Below, piece by piece: positions 23,301 to 36,142 of a stretch of 60,000 nucleotides of DNA. Each line of letters starts with the position of its first letter. The first letter of the stretch is position 1. The position numbers and the translations under genes were made by a program. This DNA comes from Liolophura sinensis (lineage: Eukaryota; Mollusca; Polyplacophora; Chitonida; Chitonidae): positions 5,205,338 to 5,265,337 of the forward strand of contig NC_088302.1 in NCBI RefSeq assembly GCF_032854445.1, read 5' to 3'. Under the pieces are notes generated by a model. That model did not search any database, had not been told where the DNA came from, and saw nothing but the letters and a program-made list of their open reading frames with translations.

Positions 23301-26300
23301 CCGAGTCGTACATGCATGAACATAAGCCTGATAGACTGGGAACAATGAGAAATCAGAACCTGAGTCGTACATGCATGAACATAAGCCTGATAGACTGGGA
23401 ACAATGAGAAATCAGAACCTGAGTCGTACATGCATGAACATAAGCCTGATAGACTGGGAACAATGAGAAATCAGGACCTGAGTCATACATGCATGAACAT
23501 AAGCCTGATAGACTGGGAACAATGAGAAATCAGAACCTGAGTCATACATGTATGAACATAAGCCTGATAGACTGGGAACAATGAGAAATCAGAACCTGAG
23601 TCATACATGTATGAACATAAGCCTGATAGACTGGGAACAATGAGAAATCAGAACCCGAGTCATACATGCATGAACATAAGCCTGATAGACTGGGAACAAT
23701 GAGAAATCAGAACCCGAGTCGTACATGCATGAACATAAGCCTGATAGACTGGGAACAATGAGAAATCAGAACCCGAGTCGTACATGCATGAACATAAGCC
23801 TGATAGACTGGGAACAATGAGAAATCAGAACCTGAGTCGTACATGCATGAACATAAGCCTGATAGACTGGGAACAATGAGAAATCAGAACCTGAGTCGTA
23901 CATGCATGAACATAAGCCTGATAGACTGGGAACAATGAGAAATCAGAACCTGAGTCGTACATGCATGAACATAAGCCTGATAGACTGGGAACAATGAGAA
24001 ATCAGAACCCGAGTCGTACATGCATGAACATAAGCCTGATAGACTGGGAACAATGAGAAATCAGAACCCGAGTCGTACATGCATGAGCATAAGCCTGATA
24101 GACTGGGAACAATGAGAAATCAGAACCCGAGTCGTACATGCATGAACATAAGCCTGATAGACTGGGAACAATGAGAAATCAGAACCCGAGTCGTACATGC
24201 ATGAGCATAAGCCTGATAGACTGGGAACAATGAGAAATCAGAACCCGAGTCGTACATGCATGAACATAAGCCTGATAGACTGGGAACAATGAGAAATCAG
24301 AACCCGAGTCGTACATGCATGAACATAAGCCTGATAGACTGGGAACAATGAGAAATCAGGACCCGAGTCATACATGTATGACAAATTAAAACCTGTGTAG
24401 TATGTCAAGATGTAACACATACAAAGTCCATGTTATACACTGACAGGTGAACTGCAGCATATGTCAAATGATATTTAAAGAAACAAAAAATCTGAAATTT
24501 AATAATGAACATGGTGTTAATCAGTCTCGCTCAACTGTTACTAATTTCAAACCTTACACTGGACCCAAAATATTTCTGCAGACAATTCATTTACCTGAAC
24601 TAGAACCTTTGCAGTTCACCGTTACAAGTCTAATTAGTAGGAGAAAAAGATCTTGAAGTGAGACACTGTTTCATGTACTGTAATTATTCAACCCTTTCAC
24701 ATGTTGGAAAGGTGTTTATTCAAGTATTTTCTGAAAGCATTATTTTGTGTAGACTGGTAATATTACATTTTTTGTGAAGCCCTGAAATTGGCCAATCCAA
24801 TGAAGTTTGGTCTCTAAGATGAACTTAAAAATCTGTGTAAATTGCACTGAAAGTTGCTTTTTCATAAGCGAAAAAGTTGAGGAATTAGGGAAGTCCAGAT
24901 GAACCAAGGAAAAGAAACAATTTCAGTTATAAAATTACCAAATTTCACCTGAAGCTTTGTATTTTTCAATGGACAAATTTTGCCAGTTTCTGATGGATTC
25001 ATCCACCTGTAAGTGCTTCTTAAAGAAAGTTGTCTTGTAAAGTTTAATTAATTTCTCATCAGGAAAAAATATGTGCTGGCATCAAAAGTATCGCTTAAAG
25101 GCCTTTGTGGGCTCCTGAAAGCATATTTCTACAGGCCAAACCTAAGGTGCAGTAAAGGATTAAAATCACACATTCCAATAATATCCTCAACTACTGTACG
25201 ATACTTCAACCTTTCCACACATGAAATCTTAAGCAGATTTCGATGTGGTTTATGCTCTTTGTTTATTTTTAAACTGGCCAATTTTAGGGCTTAACCAAAA
25301 GTATAATTTTATCAGTGTGCACAGAATAATGTACTCAAAGTACTGTAAATCTTCAACCCTTTCCACTTCTAAAGTACCTATTCAGTGGAATGTGTGCATA
25401 CAATTATTATGAAGATGACACAAACAAAAGTTTTCTCAGAATGTTTCAAAATATTGGTTCTAGTGGTGGTTGAAAAGGTTGAACAATTGAGGTATGCTTG
25501 AATGAAGGTATTGCAAACATGCGAAAATGCTGAAGAGTTATAGTACAGTAATATAAATGGTGTTTTAATAGCATTAGTACATTTGCTCAGTAACATGCTC
25601 TAGACAGTGAAGATAATTACACGTAACTTTAACTTAGCATGTAATAATGCCTTCTGATAAAATACTGAAAATTAACTGCAAATATCAAAATGTTTTTAAA
25701 ATGACAATGAATGTATATAAACAAATAACGTGCCCCTTTAACTAGAATTGATCATAACTTTTATACCAAAAAAAAATAATGTTATGACATAACATACAGT
25801 AATTATATAGATGAGAGGCAGAAAAAATGACCCTCACCACAATACAAATACACTGTACTCAACCAGAGCAGTGGATAAATAAATAAAGCCTGCACTTGAA
25901 TGTGCGCATTGCAAAAAATATTCCCCTGTACATCTGAACTGACAAGCATTAACATATCTAATTCACTTACGATCTGTTGGGGGTGTTGGGGCTGAGGACA
26001 AACAAAATAAAACTGATGTCAAGAAAAAATATCCCTGATGCTAAATTAAGGTACAACTGAAAACAAAATTAGATTAAGAACATAGTACATGTATACAAGA
26101 AAAAATGACAAACCAGCATTAGTGTACAGTATAGACGTAAATGGAATGCTAGAAAAAAAAGTGATTCAAAATAAACGATTCCCATGTTGGTTGCTGTTTT
26201 CACATGCATTAAAATAAGAAATATTCCAACCATATACACATACACTGTAAACAAAAATAGAGGTCTACTCTTTAATAAAGTTGAATAGAGGAAACATGTC

Positions 26301-29300
26301 CAAAGTACCTCTTACCCAATTCTTTTACACACAAGAATATTTGTTCACTAATTTGATGAATTTTTAATACTGTGCTTTTCTTAGGGAGTCGGCAGCCGAT
26401 ACCATGGATTACCCAAACCAGTAAGTGTAGGTTCAATCTGGCCATGGACTGGGAATTTGAACATAGCCCGGCTTTCACTGTTCTTGGGACATTTGTGGCA
26501 ATAAGCCATTAAACGATACTTGCTGGGCCGAATGCGTTTTACGTTCATTGAAGGTCATCTGTCTTCCAATAGTATGGCATTTGTTAGTAACTTCTGAAAG
26601 GTCAGTGGTTTACTCCAGAAACTTAAAACTTCCGCTAACTGAAAACTGATCACCATCGTATATGTGAAAAACTTTTCAGTATCGTATTACAACAATAATC
26701 AAACAAACATAAATATAGCATGCTAAGATTACTCTTTGTATCAGGAGGCACTGATAATCATATGTTTAACCGAGAAGTCGGAGGACAAAGGCATGTTATT
26801 TTGGTCTTCAAACCCTTTTCACTTTCATGACGACATCAAAAAACACTGAAAATCATTCATGTGAATCAGTTTCTCTAATAGATGATAAAATTGCATCTTA
26901 ACACCAGTCACCTTGATGTCAGTCAATGTCGTCATGGCAACAGGCTAGGTGTAATATAACAGAGACTTAGATTGGCAGCTCCTTAACACAACTTGCTCCT
27001 TAACACAATATCTCCCATTCAACCCTTTACCAGAGGCAGTTTCACCTCTGCATACATCCATGCACTTGTGTTACATCACCAGTTTATCTCATGCTCAAAG
27101 ATTGTTAGACATTGTAGGGATATTATTGTGAGGATGGTTACTGGAAAGTCTGCAGATGGACTTCACTATCCTGACACAGGTTCATCCTAGCTAACCGTCG
27201 TCATCATAATATTCATATAATGGTTGTCTCCCCTTGCATGTAACTGTGAGAGTCACCATCAGTTGTGTGTGTTTGTAATCAAAACACAGCCGTGCCCGAT
27301 CAACCCCAACACTGTTTTATTTATCTGTGTAGACTACTGGGAACCCACAAACATTACAGTCATCCTAAAAAACATTTTACATCATGACATCAATTTGTCT
27401 TCCAAAAATAAGTACATGCAGTTTTAGTGAGTCAGCTGATATGATCTATGATATCAAATCTTAGTCCAATGAAATTAACTCATTCCTATTTTTTTCTACA
27501 ACGATGGATTTCCAGTGTTCTACAGTAATTTCTTCACACTTAACTTTTTTATAATATTTTGGCAATATCTCTAATCTAAAAACATTGTACTATTTCTCTT
27601 TGTGAGCCCTGAATCTTGTCAAACAATGATTGTAAATTAAATATTATTTCACAAAGGACAAAATTTACCCAGAAATGAGTTTTTAGATACCAACATATAC
27701 ACAGGGGCAGAATGAATCAACGACTGATTATGGTTTATTGCCACAATTCTGCAGTCACACGATGGCAAACTAAGCCAACGAAAAGCTGGGATATGATACA
27801 TACTAATGATTGTATCAAATGTGGAACTCATATCTAACATTTACAGTTAGAAGCAGGTGAGGAGAGGGACACTGAACTGCCCCACAAAATGGACACCGGA
27901 GGTGGAATAAGATGCGAATATAAGGGAGACAACTGAGTCATCCTCAATTATAACAGAACGAAGATCGGACATTGCCAATTTCAATTTCCTCACACTTCAA
28001 AGTCAACTGACTGATCGACAGAGGAGAGGTAAATCAGTTAGCAACAAACATTGGCTATACATTTAGTTTTGACTCTAGATTTCATCTAGCTCATACAGAA
28101 GAATGGCAACAATGGCAGGGCAGGAGTTTCCAGCTAGTACTTTAATCTGGAATCCACAACAAAATAAATCAGGCACATGCATGTACTTTGGTAGTGAAAA
28201 ATTGATGCTTTCATTTTTCTTGCTCCTTCATTATGTTGATGATCAGGATGCCAGCCCAATCAAATTTACTTTATGTACATTTTAACACGTTTGCCGAGTT
28301 TTCGGAATGGAACAAAAAATGAGCTTTTTTGAGCTGAGCTATATTTACAACACTCCCTTATTAGCTAAAGATATAGGGCACTGATTGATCATGAGTTCAT
28401 AATCAGCCAATAAGAATCCATGACTTAAGTTTTGTCTATGTTGCAGCTGACCTCAAATTATTGCAGAATGTCAGATGTCCATTTCTGGATTTATCAGAGG
28501 TGACTCAAATTGTGAGAGAGAAAGAACGAGGGTAAGAGACAGGGAGGGGAAGGGGAAATGGGGTAAGGGTGGGGAAAATGGGGTAGACCTCAAGTCTGTG
28601 AATGCCCTTCCATCTCATCTCTTCAAATCACGTTATCCACGGGCGGTTCCCGATTCACTGTAAGCAACCAACACGGGTTTGTTCACAAAACAAATATAGC
28701 TACAACAGGACCATACAGAGTAGGCAGTGCACAACTGCAGCACAGTTCATACTCACATGTACAAATATCACCAGCCTGATAATAACAGCATAATACTGTA
28801 ATTTACTGAAAGCAGCTCAACAGGGAATCACAAATCAAGAAACAAAAAAAGTTAATGTAAACTAACAACATTACAGCAAAATAAATCCCTTGTTAACATT
28901 GCTAGAGCACACATGATCAGCTTAGATGCAGCAGTCACGATTTCAACTGAACAAGTATGGAAAAGCACACCATGGAGAGGATTAGAAGAAAAAGGGCAGA
29001 CGACTGTGCAGTGACTTACGGGGATGTTCAGCTGCAGCAGGTGCTCGAGACGATGTACGCAGAGTCAAAACATTTCGCAGGAGGCGGGCCGTTTCTGTTA
29101 GCCTGTAGAAACAACAAAGAAACACGGACTAATGGAATACTTACCCCAGCCTGAACCCTGGCCCATGATGCCCGCAGAGACACTAAAATATGACACAGCT
29201 GTTGACACCACACAGAGATAGGGCTACCATATTTCACAATGGGTTATGTCTGGTACACTCATATACACACTTTACAAACAGTAAATCTTCTAAAATTTCA

Positions 29301-32300
29301 AGGAATTTTTCAGTAACTAATTTGGCCTACAGAGGTTGTTGATGCAAAATCATGCAAAGTAATACATGATTTCTTGTACATCACAAAATTTCACATGATT
29401 TTTAACTAACTTAATAATACAGAATGGCGATACATTGGTAAAAAATTCCATGGAATTATAGGTGATTTACGTTACATGTATGTTTTGGACACTAAAACAA
29501 ACATATTTTTCACCTCAATGAAGACAGAGGCACCTTTAACTTACATGAGACTTCAAGGTTTCACTATTAAACTTTGTGCTGCCTTTCCCTGTCTACTAAT
29601 ACAGGCAGAGAGATAAAGACAATAACCACGGACAAGTTCATGAGCTCTCATCACAGTTTATCAGAGATATATCTTATGCACTGTGCATGTTTACAGATAC
29701 ATGAAACGCAATCCAATGTGCACATTTTGATCATCACTAAAAGATGGATGTCCTCATCCCTAATTACACTAGGAAAGACAGAGTTGTAGGCCAGGTACTA
29801 TACACATCCTATAGTCATTGTAGCCAAGCAGTACAGCAGCAATACTGAGTTAATACATGTGTGTTAGTCCCAAGCTCTCTGATGCAGTACAGCGAAGAAT
29901 GTTTCTTTGGGGCACCTGGATGTTGCTTAAAGCAAGCTGGTGCGCTAAGAGGAGTTGTTTCCCCTTGTCACCTGACAGACACCCATTCAGAAAAGGTATG
30001 ATATAATAGAAAGGAATGGCAATAGAGAGACGAGAGCTCTGACCTGCATGCACAGCACCTATAAAACACAGAAGTGCAAGTTTTCTAATTCCCTTAATCT
30101 ATCTTGTCTATGGCGACATTTTCATAACAAAAGGTTGCAAAATATTTTATAGACGACAGGGCCAAGGAAAATTTCCAGTTGACCTTGACACACTTTGGTC
30201 CCTTGTAAAAAGGCCTGAGACATAAGGTCACTGAAAACTATGACATATGGTGAAAGATCATCAGTGACCCAAGAACACTGATAGAACTGTATAACTGTTA
30301 CCTTTTCTTGGTGGACTTTAACACAACACCAGCAGGATCTTCATGGGCTAGCTCTTTCTCTTGAACTTCTTCCTTTAGAGTTTTAAATAGTGTCCGGCGA
30401 ATACTAAACAACAAAAGCAAACCACAAAGTAAAACCTGTAATTCTGTTTTCAAGGGAACAAATCAACTATTGCTTATTTATTTAATTGATGTTTTACCCC
30501 ATAATTACAGTTATTCGACTTATATTCTTTGGCAGTGTTAAACTGAATAAAGGTGTTGTAAAATTACTCCCAGAAAATTTATGTCAGATATAACATACGA
30601 CACTTAACAGTGTAGCAATACAGCTAAGCCACCACAGAATTATGCAGGTTTTTACACTTTCATTTCCACATCTGTTACTGGATGTATCGCCTTTACAAAT
30701 CTCTTAATCAGGAGATGGTTACTTACATTTTCCAAGTGTAGTCTCTGAGAAGGCAAGCCACTGGGATCAGAATCAGGCCGAGCCAAAAGACTGAGCAACC
30801 AAACACTTTCTCTGCCTGAAAAGACATTTTTCTTGTCATCCAAAGACAATTCTGAACAGTGTCACACTATACAGACAACAGAAATTGGCTATGCTAGAAA
30901 ACCATATTAGAAAAAAACAATGTGAGACTGTCACTTACTTTAAGAAATGTTGTGTTCTTGATAATTTTAGTTATAAGCTTTCCTGTATGTAGGAAAATGT
31001 TAAGTTTAAAATCCGTGCGATAGGGTTAAAAAGCTACAAACGATACTGTTTCCATTATCTAATAATCAAGTACACAATTTCATCAAATCGATTCCCTTAC
31101 CAGCTTCAGAAATTTCTGGTGACTATGTCATATATATGAACATGTATTTACATCACATATCTACAGATCACTCAATCCCCGCTGGTCAAAAATGTAGGTG
31201 CAAATCCACATGTTCCAAAGAGGCATAAGTCCTGACTTATGAGGCTCACCATATGTTAGAGCTACATACCATTCCCACCATTTCTGGCCCTATGTCAATG
31301 TGAGGGTAGATATGACTGTAGATGATGACAAACAGGAACCAGGCAGCAATGCTTCCCCAGATAGCCAAGTGAGTCAACTGAAACAGTACGGCCACTTCAT
31401 AATAACCAAAACACATCTTATAAATTTATGGAACTGGTGTTGTGTACGTGATACTAAAATGACTATTAGAATATTACACTCATACATAACGGTAATCTGG
31501 TTCACCTGTGCTAGAAAACAAGCGAGTATGACCATTGTTAAGCACTCTGTGGCCTTCCTCAGTTACAGCTGCAACCCAAAACGCAAGAGCTGGATATGAA
31601 TATTTAACCTCACTGACAAGGTGCAGGATGATTTCCAGCAGTAGCCATTATGCTGCTCAGTTGAAATGTGTGTTCACTGGTCAGGTGCAGGATGATTTCC
31701 AGCAGTAGCCATTATGCTGCTCAGTTGAAATGTGTGTCCACAGATCAGGTGCACGATGATTTCCAGCAGTAGCCATTATGCTGCTCAGTTGAAATGTGTG
31801 TACACTGATCAGGTGCACGATGATTTCCAGCAGTAGCCATTATGGTGCTCAGTTGAAATGTGTGTTCACTGATCAGGTGCAGGATGATTTCCAGCAGTAG
31901 CCATTATGCTGCTCAGTTGAAATGTGTGTCCACTGATCAGGTGCAGAATGATTTCCAGCAGTAGCCATTATGCTGCTCAGTTGAAATGTGTGTTCACTGA
32001 TCAGGTGCAGGATGATTTCCAGCAGTAGCCATTATGCTGCTCAGTTGAAATGTGTGTTCACTGATCAGGTGCAGGATGATTTCCAGCAGTAGCCATTATG
32101 CTGCTCAGTTGAAATGTGTGTTCACTGGTCAGGTGCAGGATAATTTCCAGCAGTAGCCATTACGCTGCTCAGTTGAAAGGAATGATGAAATCATTCCTTG
32201 ATTTCATCACTATGTTACCAGCTTATCGTGAGAGTAAATCTAGGCTTTTCCTAAAGTTCAGATAAAAATACAAGAAACTTGACAGTTTTAATAATTTTCT

Positions 32301-32673
32301 GACTGATTCATGTAACATTTTGTCAGGGATGTCTAAAAATCTGTAGCACGAGAGGGTTAGGTAACTCACCCAAGTCCAGGCACTTGTTTCCAGGCCTGCC
32401 TTCAAACACACAGTCACCACCACATACTGTAACAAGGATGAATGCATGAATGAATGATTATGGCTTAACATCACATCGGCAATATTTCAGCTATAAAGTG
32501 GCAAAATTATATTTACACCAGGGGGCAGAGAATGGTTTTTGATGTGATAAAGAGAACATCCAAAATGAAATAAAATAGATGAACATGTTTAAAACCAGTC
32601 AAAAACAGCTACAATTTTAGCTAAAACTCAAAAATGATATTTTGATAATATATATTTATATAAATTGCCAAAC

Positions 32674-32747
<74 letters not shown>

Positions 32748-35700
32748 ATACAATATTTTATGATATAGGCTAACAGCCCTCAAAGCTGACTGTTTGCACA
32801 ACCTTTGCAACTGTAACAAGAATCAAGTGAATTTAATCACACAAGGATGATATTCGGGTATACACACTCAAACCCTCAATATATTCATTACATTAATTTT
32901 TGCAACATACTGTACGTTCTCAATAATTTCAGATGCATTTTTAGAAAATGTATACGGTGATGCCTTGCAGGGGCTGTTGTCTTAAGTTGCACACTCTTTG
33001 TGGGGAGTCACATCTCAGCGAGCCACACCAGCTTGGCAAAACAGGGTTTTGAAACAATTTAACTCTTTGTGTGATTGGACTGCTCTTTTTCAGTCATGCC
33101 AATATCATTTAAAACTTTGCACGCATTGGCAGACCTATATAAACTACAAAATTGCAGAAAAAAAACGTTTCTGGAATTTTTTCTTGTAGCACGTGGGTAC
33201 ATCGCATTTGTAACATGTATTGATTAGCTGTGTCGGCTAATAGAATTTCTCGTTGGATATACATGACATGTTGTCAAAACATGTGGTTCTCAAACTTTGA
33301 AAGCCAATTACTTGTCATTCATAACAACTAGTGGAATTTCTAACTTACACAAAGACTATCTGAAAAACTTTAGTTTTTTTTAAACATCATTGTGTAAACC
33401 CACTGGCAGTAAAACACTATACGAGCGCATAATAGAAAAACTTCTGGAGAAATGACGGCAATGACGACAAGACTCGACCGGCCGGTGACAAAGTGCATTC
33501 AGTGCTGAATTCTTTATTGTGTAATGCGTGTTTGCCCAAATACGAGGAAATCTTGACTTGCAATCTAATTAAGAATAATGTTAATATCCTGTGTCGATTC
33601 TTAGAACTCTTGATGTGGCCAGAGGCGTCTGGTGTTGGCTCCTGTTGATCAAGCCCTGTTTGTAAGTTTTATTTCCGCATTAAAAACTGAACCTGGTTCA
33701 AAAGTTTTTTTCACAGTAGATTTCGGAAAGCTCCTTAAAAATATATTATCAGTGGGATACATACATGCTGTGAAATTCTATAACATTCTAATCCTGCTTT
33801 TTGTGAGTTTATCATCTGGTAGTAATTTGTAAAATCAGTAACATGGTGTTGTGCATGGGGTCTTGATTTTTGTAATCCACATACACACTGGATATTCTGT
33901 CTCACTCGCGTTCAACTGAGGAGTTTGTCAAGATACTTCCGAATGAACCGGGTGAGGTTTCCGAGGGATGGGTGTTGAGGTAATGTATTTACTGAGGCCA
34001 TGTCACAGCGTGCATCATTCTTACTTCTGAGCATACCTTTAGAGTGATTAGTAGATAAATACACATGGGATTTTGACAATTCTTCTCTTCACTTTAGACA
34101 TTTATTAGGACACGGGACATGCATCTCCAAACGACCTTCCACAGCCTCACATGTCCCAGACCTGCAGGTGAGGGATGAAATCTTCATGGTTTGTATTCTC
34201 GTCGGGGAAGTGGGAAATCAGGCCTGTCATCTTTTCAGTTGGATCTAACCACTCGAACGTTTTTGTTTTCTGAGCCAACATTGTTTATATATTTTCTGTG
34301 AAATTACTGATGCCATTCACAGCAATACGTACTCCTCAGAGCTTCACATTCTCTCAAGGCCGTCTGGTACGTATATCAGTGCGTTTTGAAGGGATCTGTA
34401 TGGTGAAGTTTAAAGCCTGGTTTAGCTAATTTAATGACATAAATACATGAATGTACAATGTATTACTTTTTCTTTAAAAACCTGCGGTAATATGTTGCAA
34501 ACTATCTTTTTTAAATTAATTTTAAAAAAGAGTGTAGTTCCTCCCTCCACACACACATACACCTCCTCATTAAGACTCAGCTGTCAGATTTATGTCATGT
34601 TCCCGCCAAAGTAGACAAGTGGTCTGTAATAAATGGAAAGTCTGTCTTTAAATCGGACACGCGTGCATTATTCTCATGGGTGTTTTATCCACATATGCAA
34701 GGCAGCATTATTATTTCAATGATCAAACTGCAATCATCCATGTTTCATTCTGGTATGGACCCCATACATAAGTGGCGAGGAAGGCAAGTGGTCGGTAGAT
34801 TCCAGGCAATCCTGCGAAAATAAGGCCTGATGCGGTGGGGTGTTTAATGGTACCCTGTAAATAATGCCACACAACTATCAACAAATACTGGATAGCATAG
34901 TTTGTAGAACACAACCTGGAAAATGGCATGGTAAATGTTTTGGGAAGGGAAATAGCATTGATGTTTGGGTTTCAATATTTTTATCTTTTTCTTTTTTTTT
35001 CTAAACAAGCTACTGAAAAACGACATCGTGAGCTGCCTTGCACAAGCTGTCAGATAAGCTCGCTTTAGAGGCCAGGGTAGGCCTATGCTCCAGCCGGTAC
35101 GGCGATGTCACCCGCGGTTCAGGGTTCGCGGGAGACTTCCATGATCTACGCGCATACTTTCAGTGTGTTTCAATTATCGAGTGTCTGTAATTATTGAGAA
35201 GGTACAGTATTCATGAAACATTATTTCAAAAGCTGTCAGTCTTGTGGCTTGGGAAAAGTAGAAACATTCTAGCGGAAACACACATTTGTTGCCAACACAT
35301 ATTTCCAGCATAACTTCTCAGCAAGTTCAGATGAAAGTCCAGATATAGTTCAGATATACCCTGTGCAGGCATGTTATGGTTCATATCTGAGACCTGTCCC
35401 ACTTTTATGCATAAAAATGAAATACCCTTCATGTCCTAAAAATTCGACCACAAAAAAGCATTTTTGGAGACCAATAAATGTCATGAGATATTACCTCTGG
35501 TGCCAAAATTTACATTTTCCCAGTAGGGTATCACCCTATCTTTCAAACAAACCTCAAAACACCTGTCTAAAGTCAATGGAACTCCCAGAACCTGACAAAC
35601 TGAGCAACTTAGTCATGGGCGAAATTTTAGGTCATTTAGGGTAATGACTATATAACATGATTCCCTCATATTTCATGATGATAAGCATTTGTTTTACCTT

Positions 35701-36111
35701 GTACAGCAGTGGTTGAGCTTAGCTCTTCAACAGAGTTAAAACTTACCGTGTAGACGAAGTTGCCCAGGAATAAATACCCACCAGTCTGACCATTTGAAAA
35801 TGCACTATCTGGAAAAAAAACCCAATGTGACTGGTTACATCGGTACACCAAGTATTAGGCCACCTCATTAACATAACATGCCTCGAAAATTTAACATACA
35901 TATAAAACATATAATATGAGCTGCAAAACTGGAGCACAATTAATTTCCTTTCAAAGTTGATCTCCCCATCAAGATGATGTTACGCATCTTCAATGTATTA
36001 TGCCTTTTGCTAAAATTATTCTAAATTATCAGTTTTCAAGTGCCCCAAATACAAAAACTAGAGTAGATATAAGACACAAAGCTATATGCTGTTCATGGAA
36101 TCCCCACATTA

Positions 36112-36142
<31 letters not shown>

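Noticed and set aside
23230-24382. Regular repeats resembling a CRISPR array
   Set aside because: The whole 59-bp unit is repeated with no unique spacers, there is no cas gene and the DNA is animal.
29850-30053. 67-codon minus-strand frame between exons 32 and 33
   Set aside because: It does not match the flippase tail, and exon 32 joins directly to exon 33 in phase. Only a 15-nt microexon there is kept as a weak candidate.
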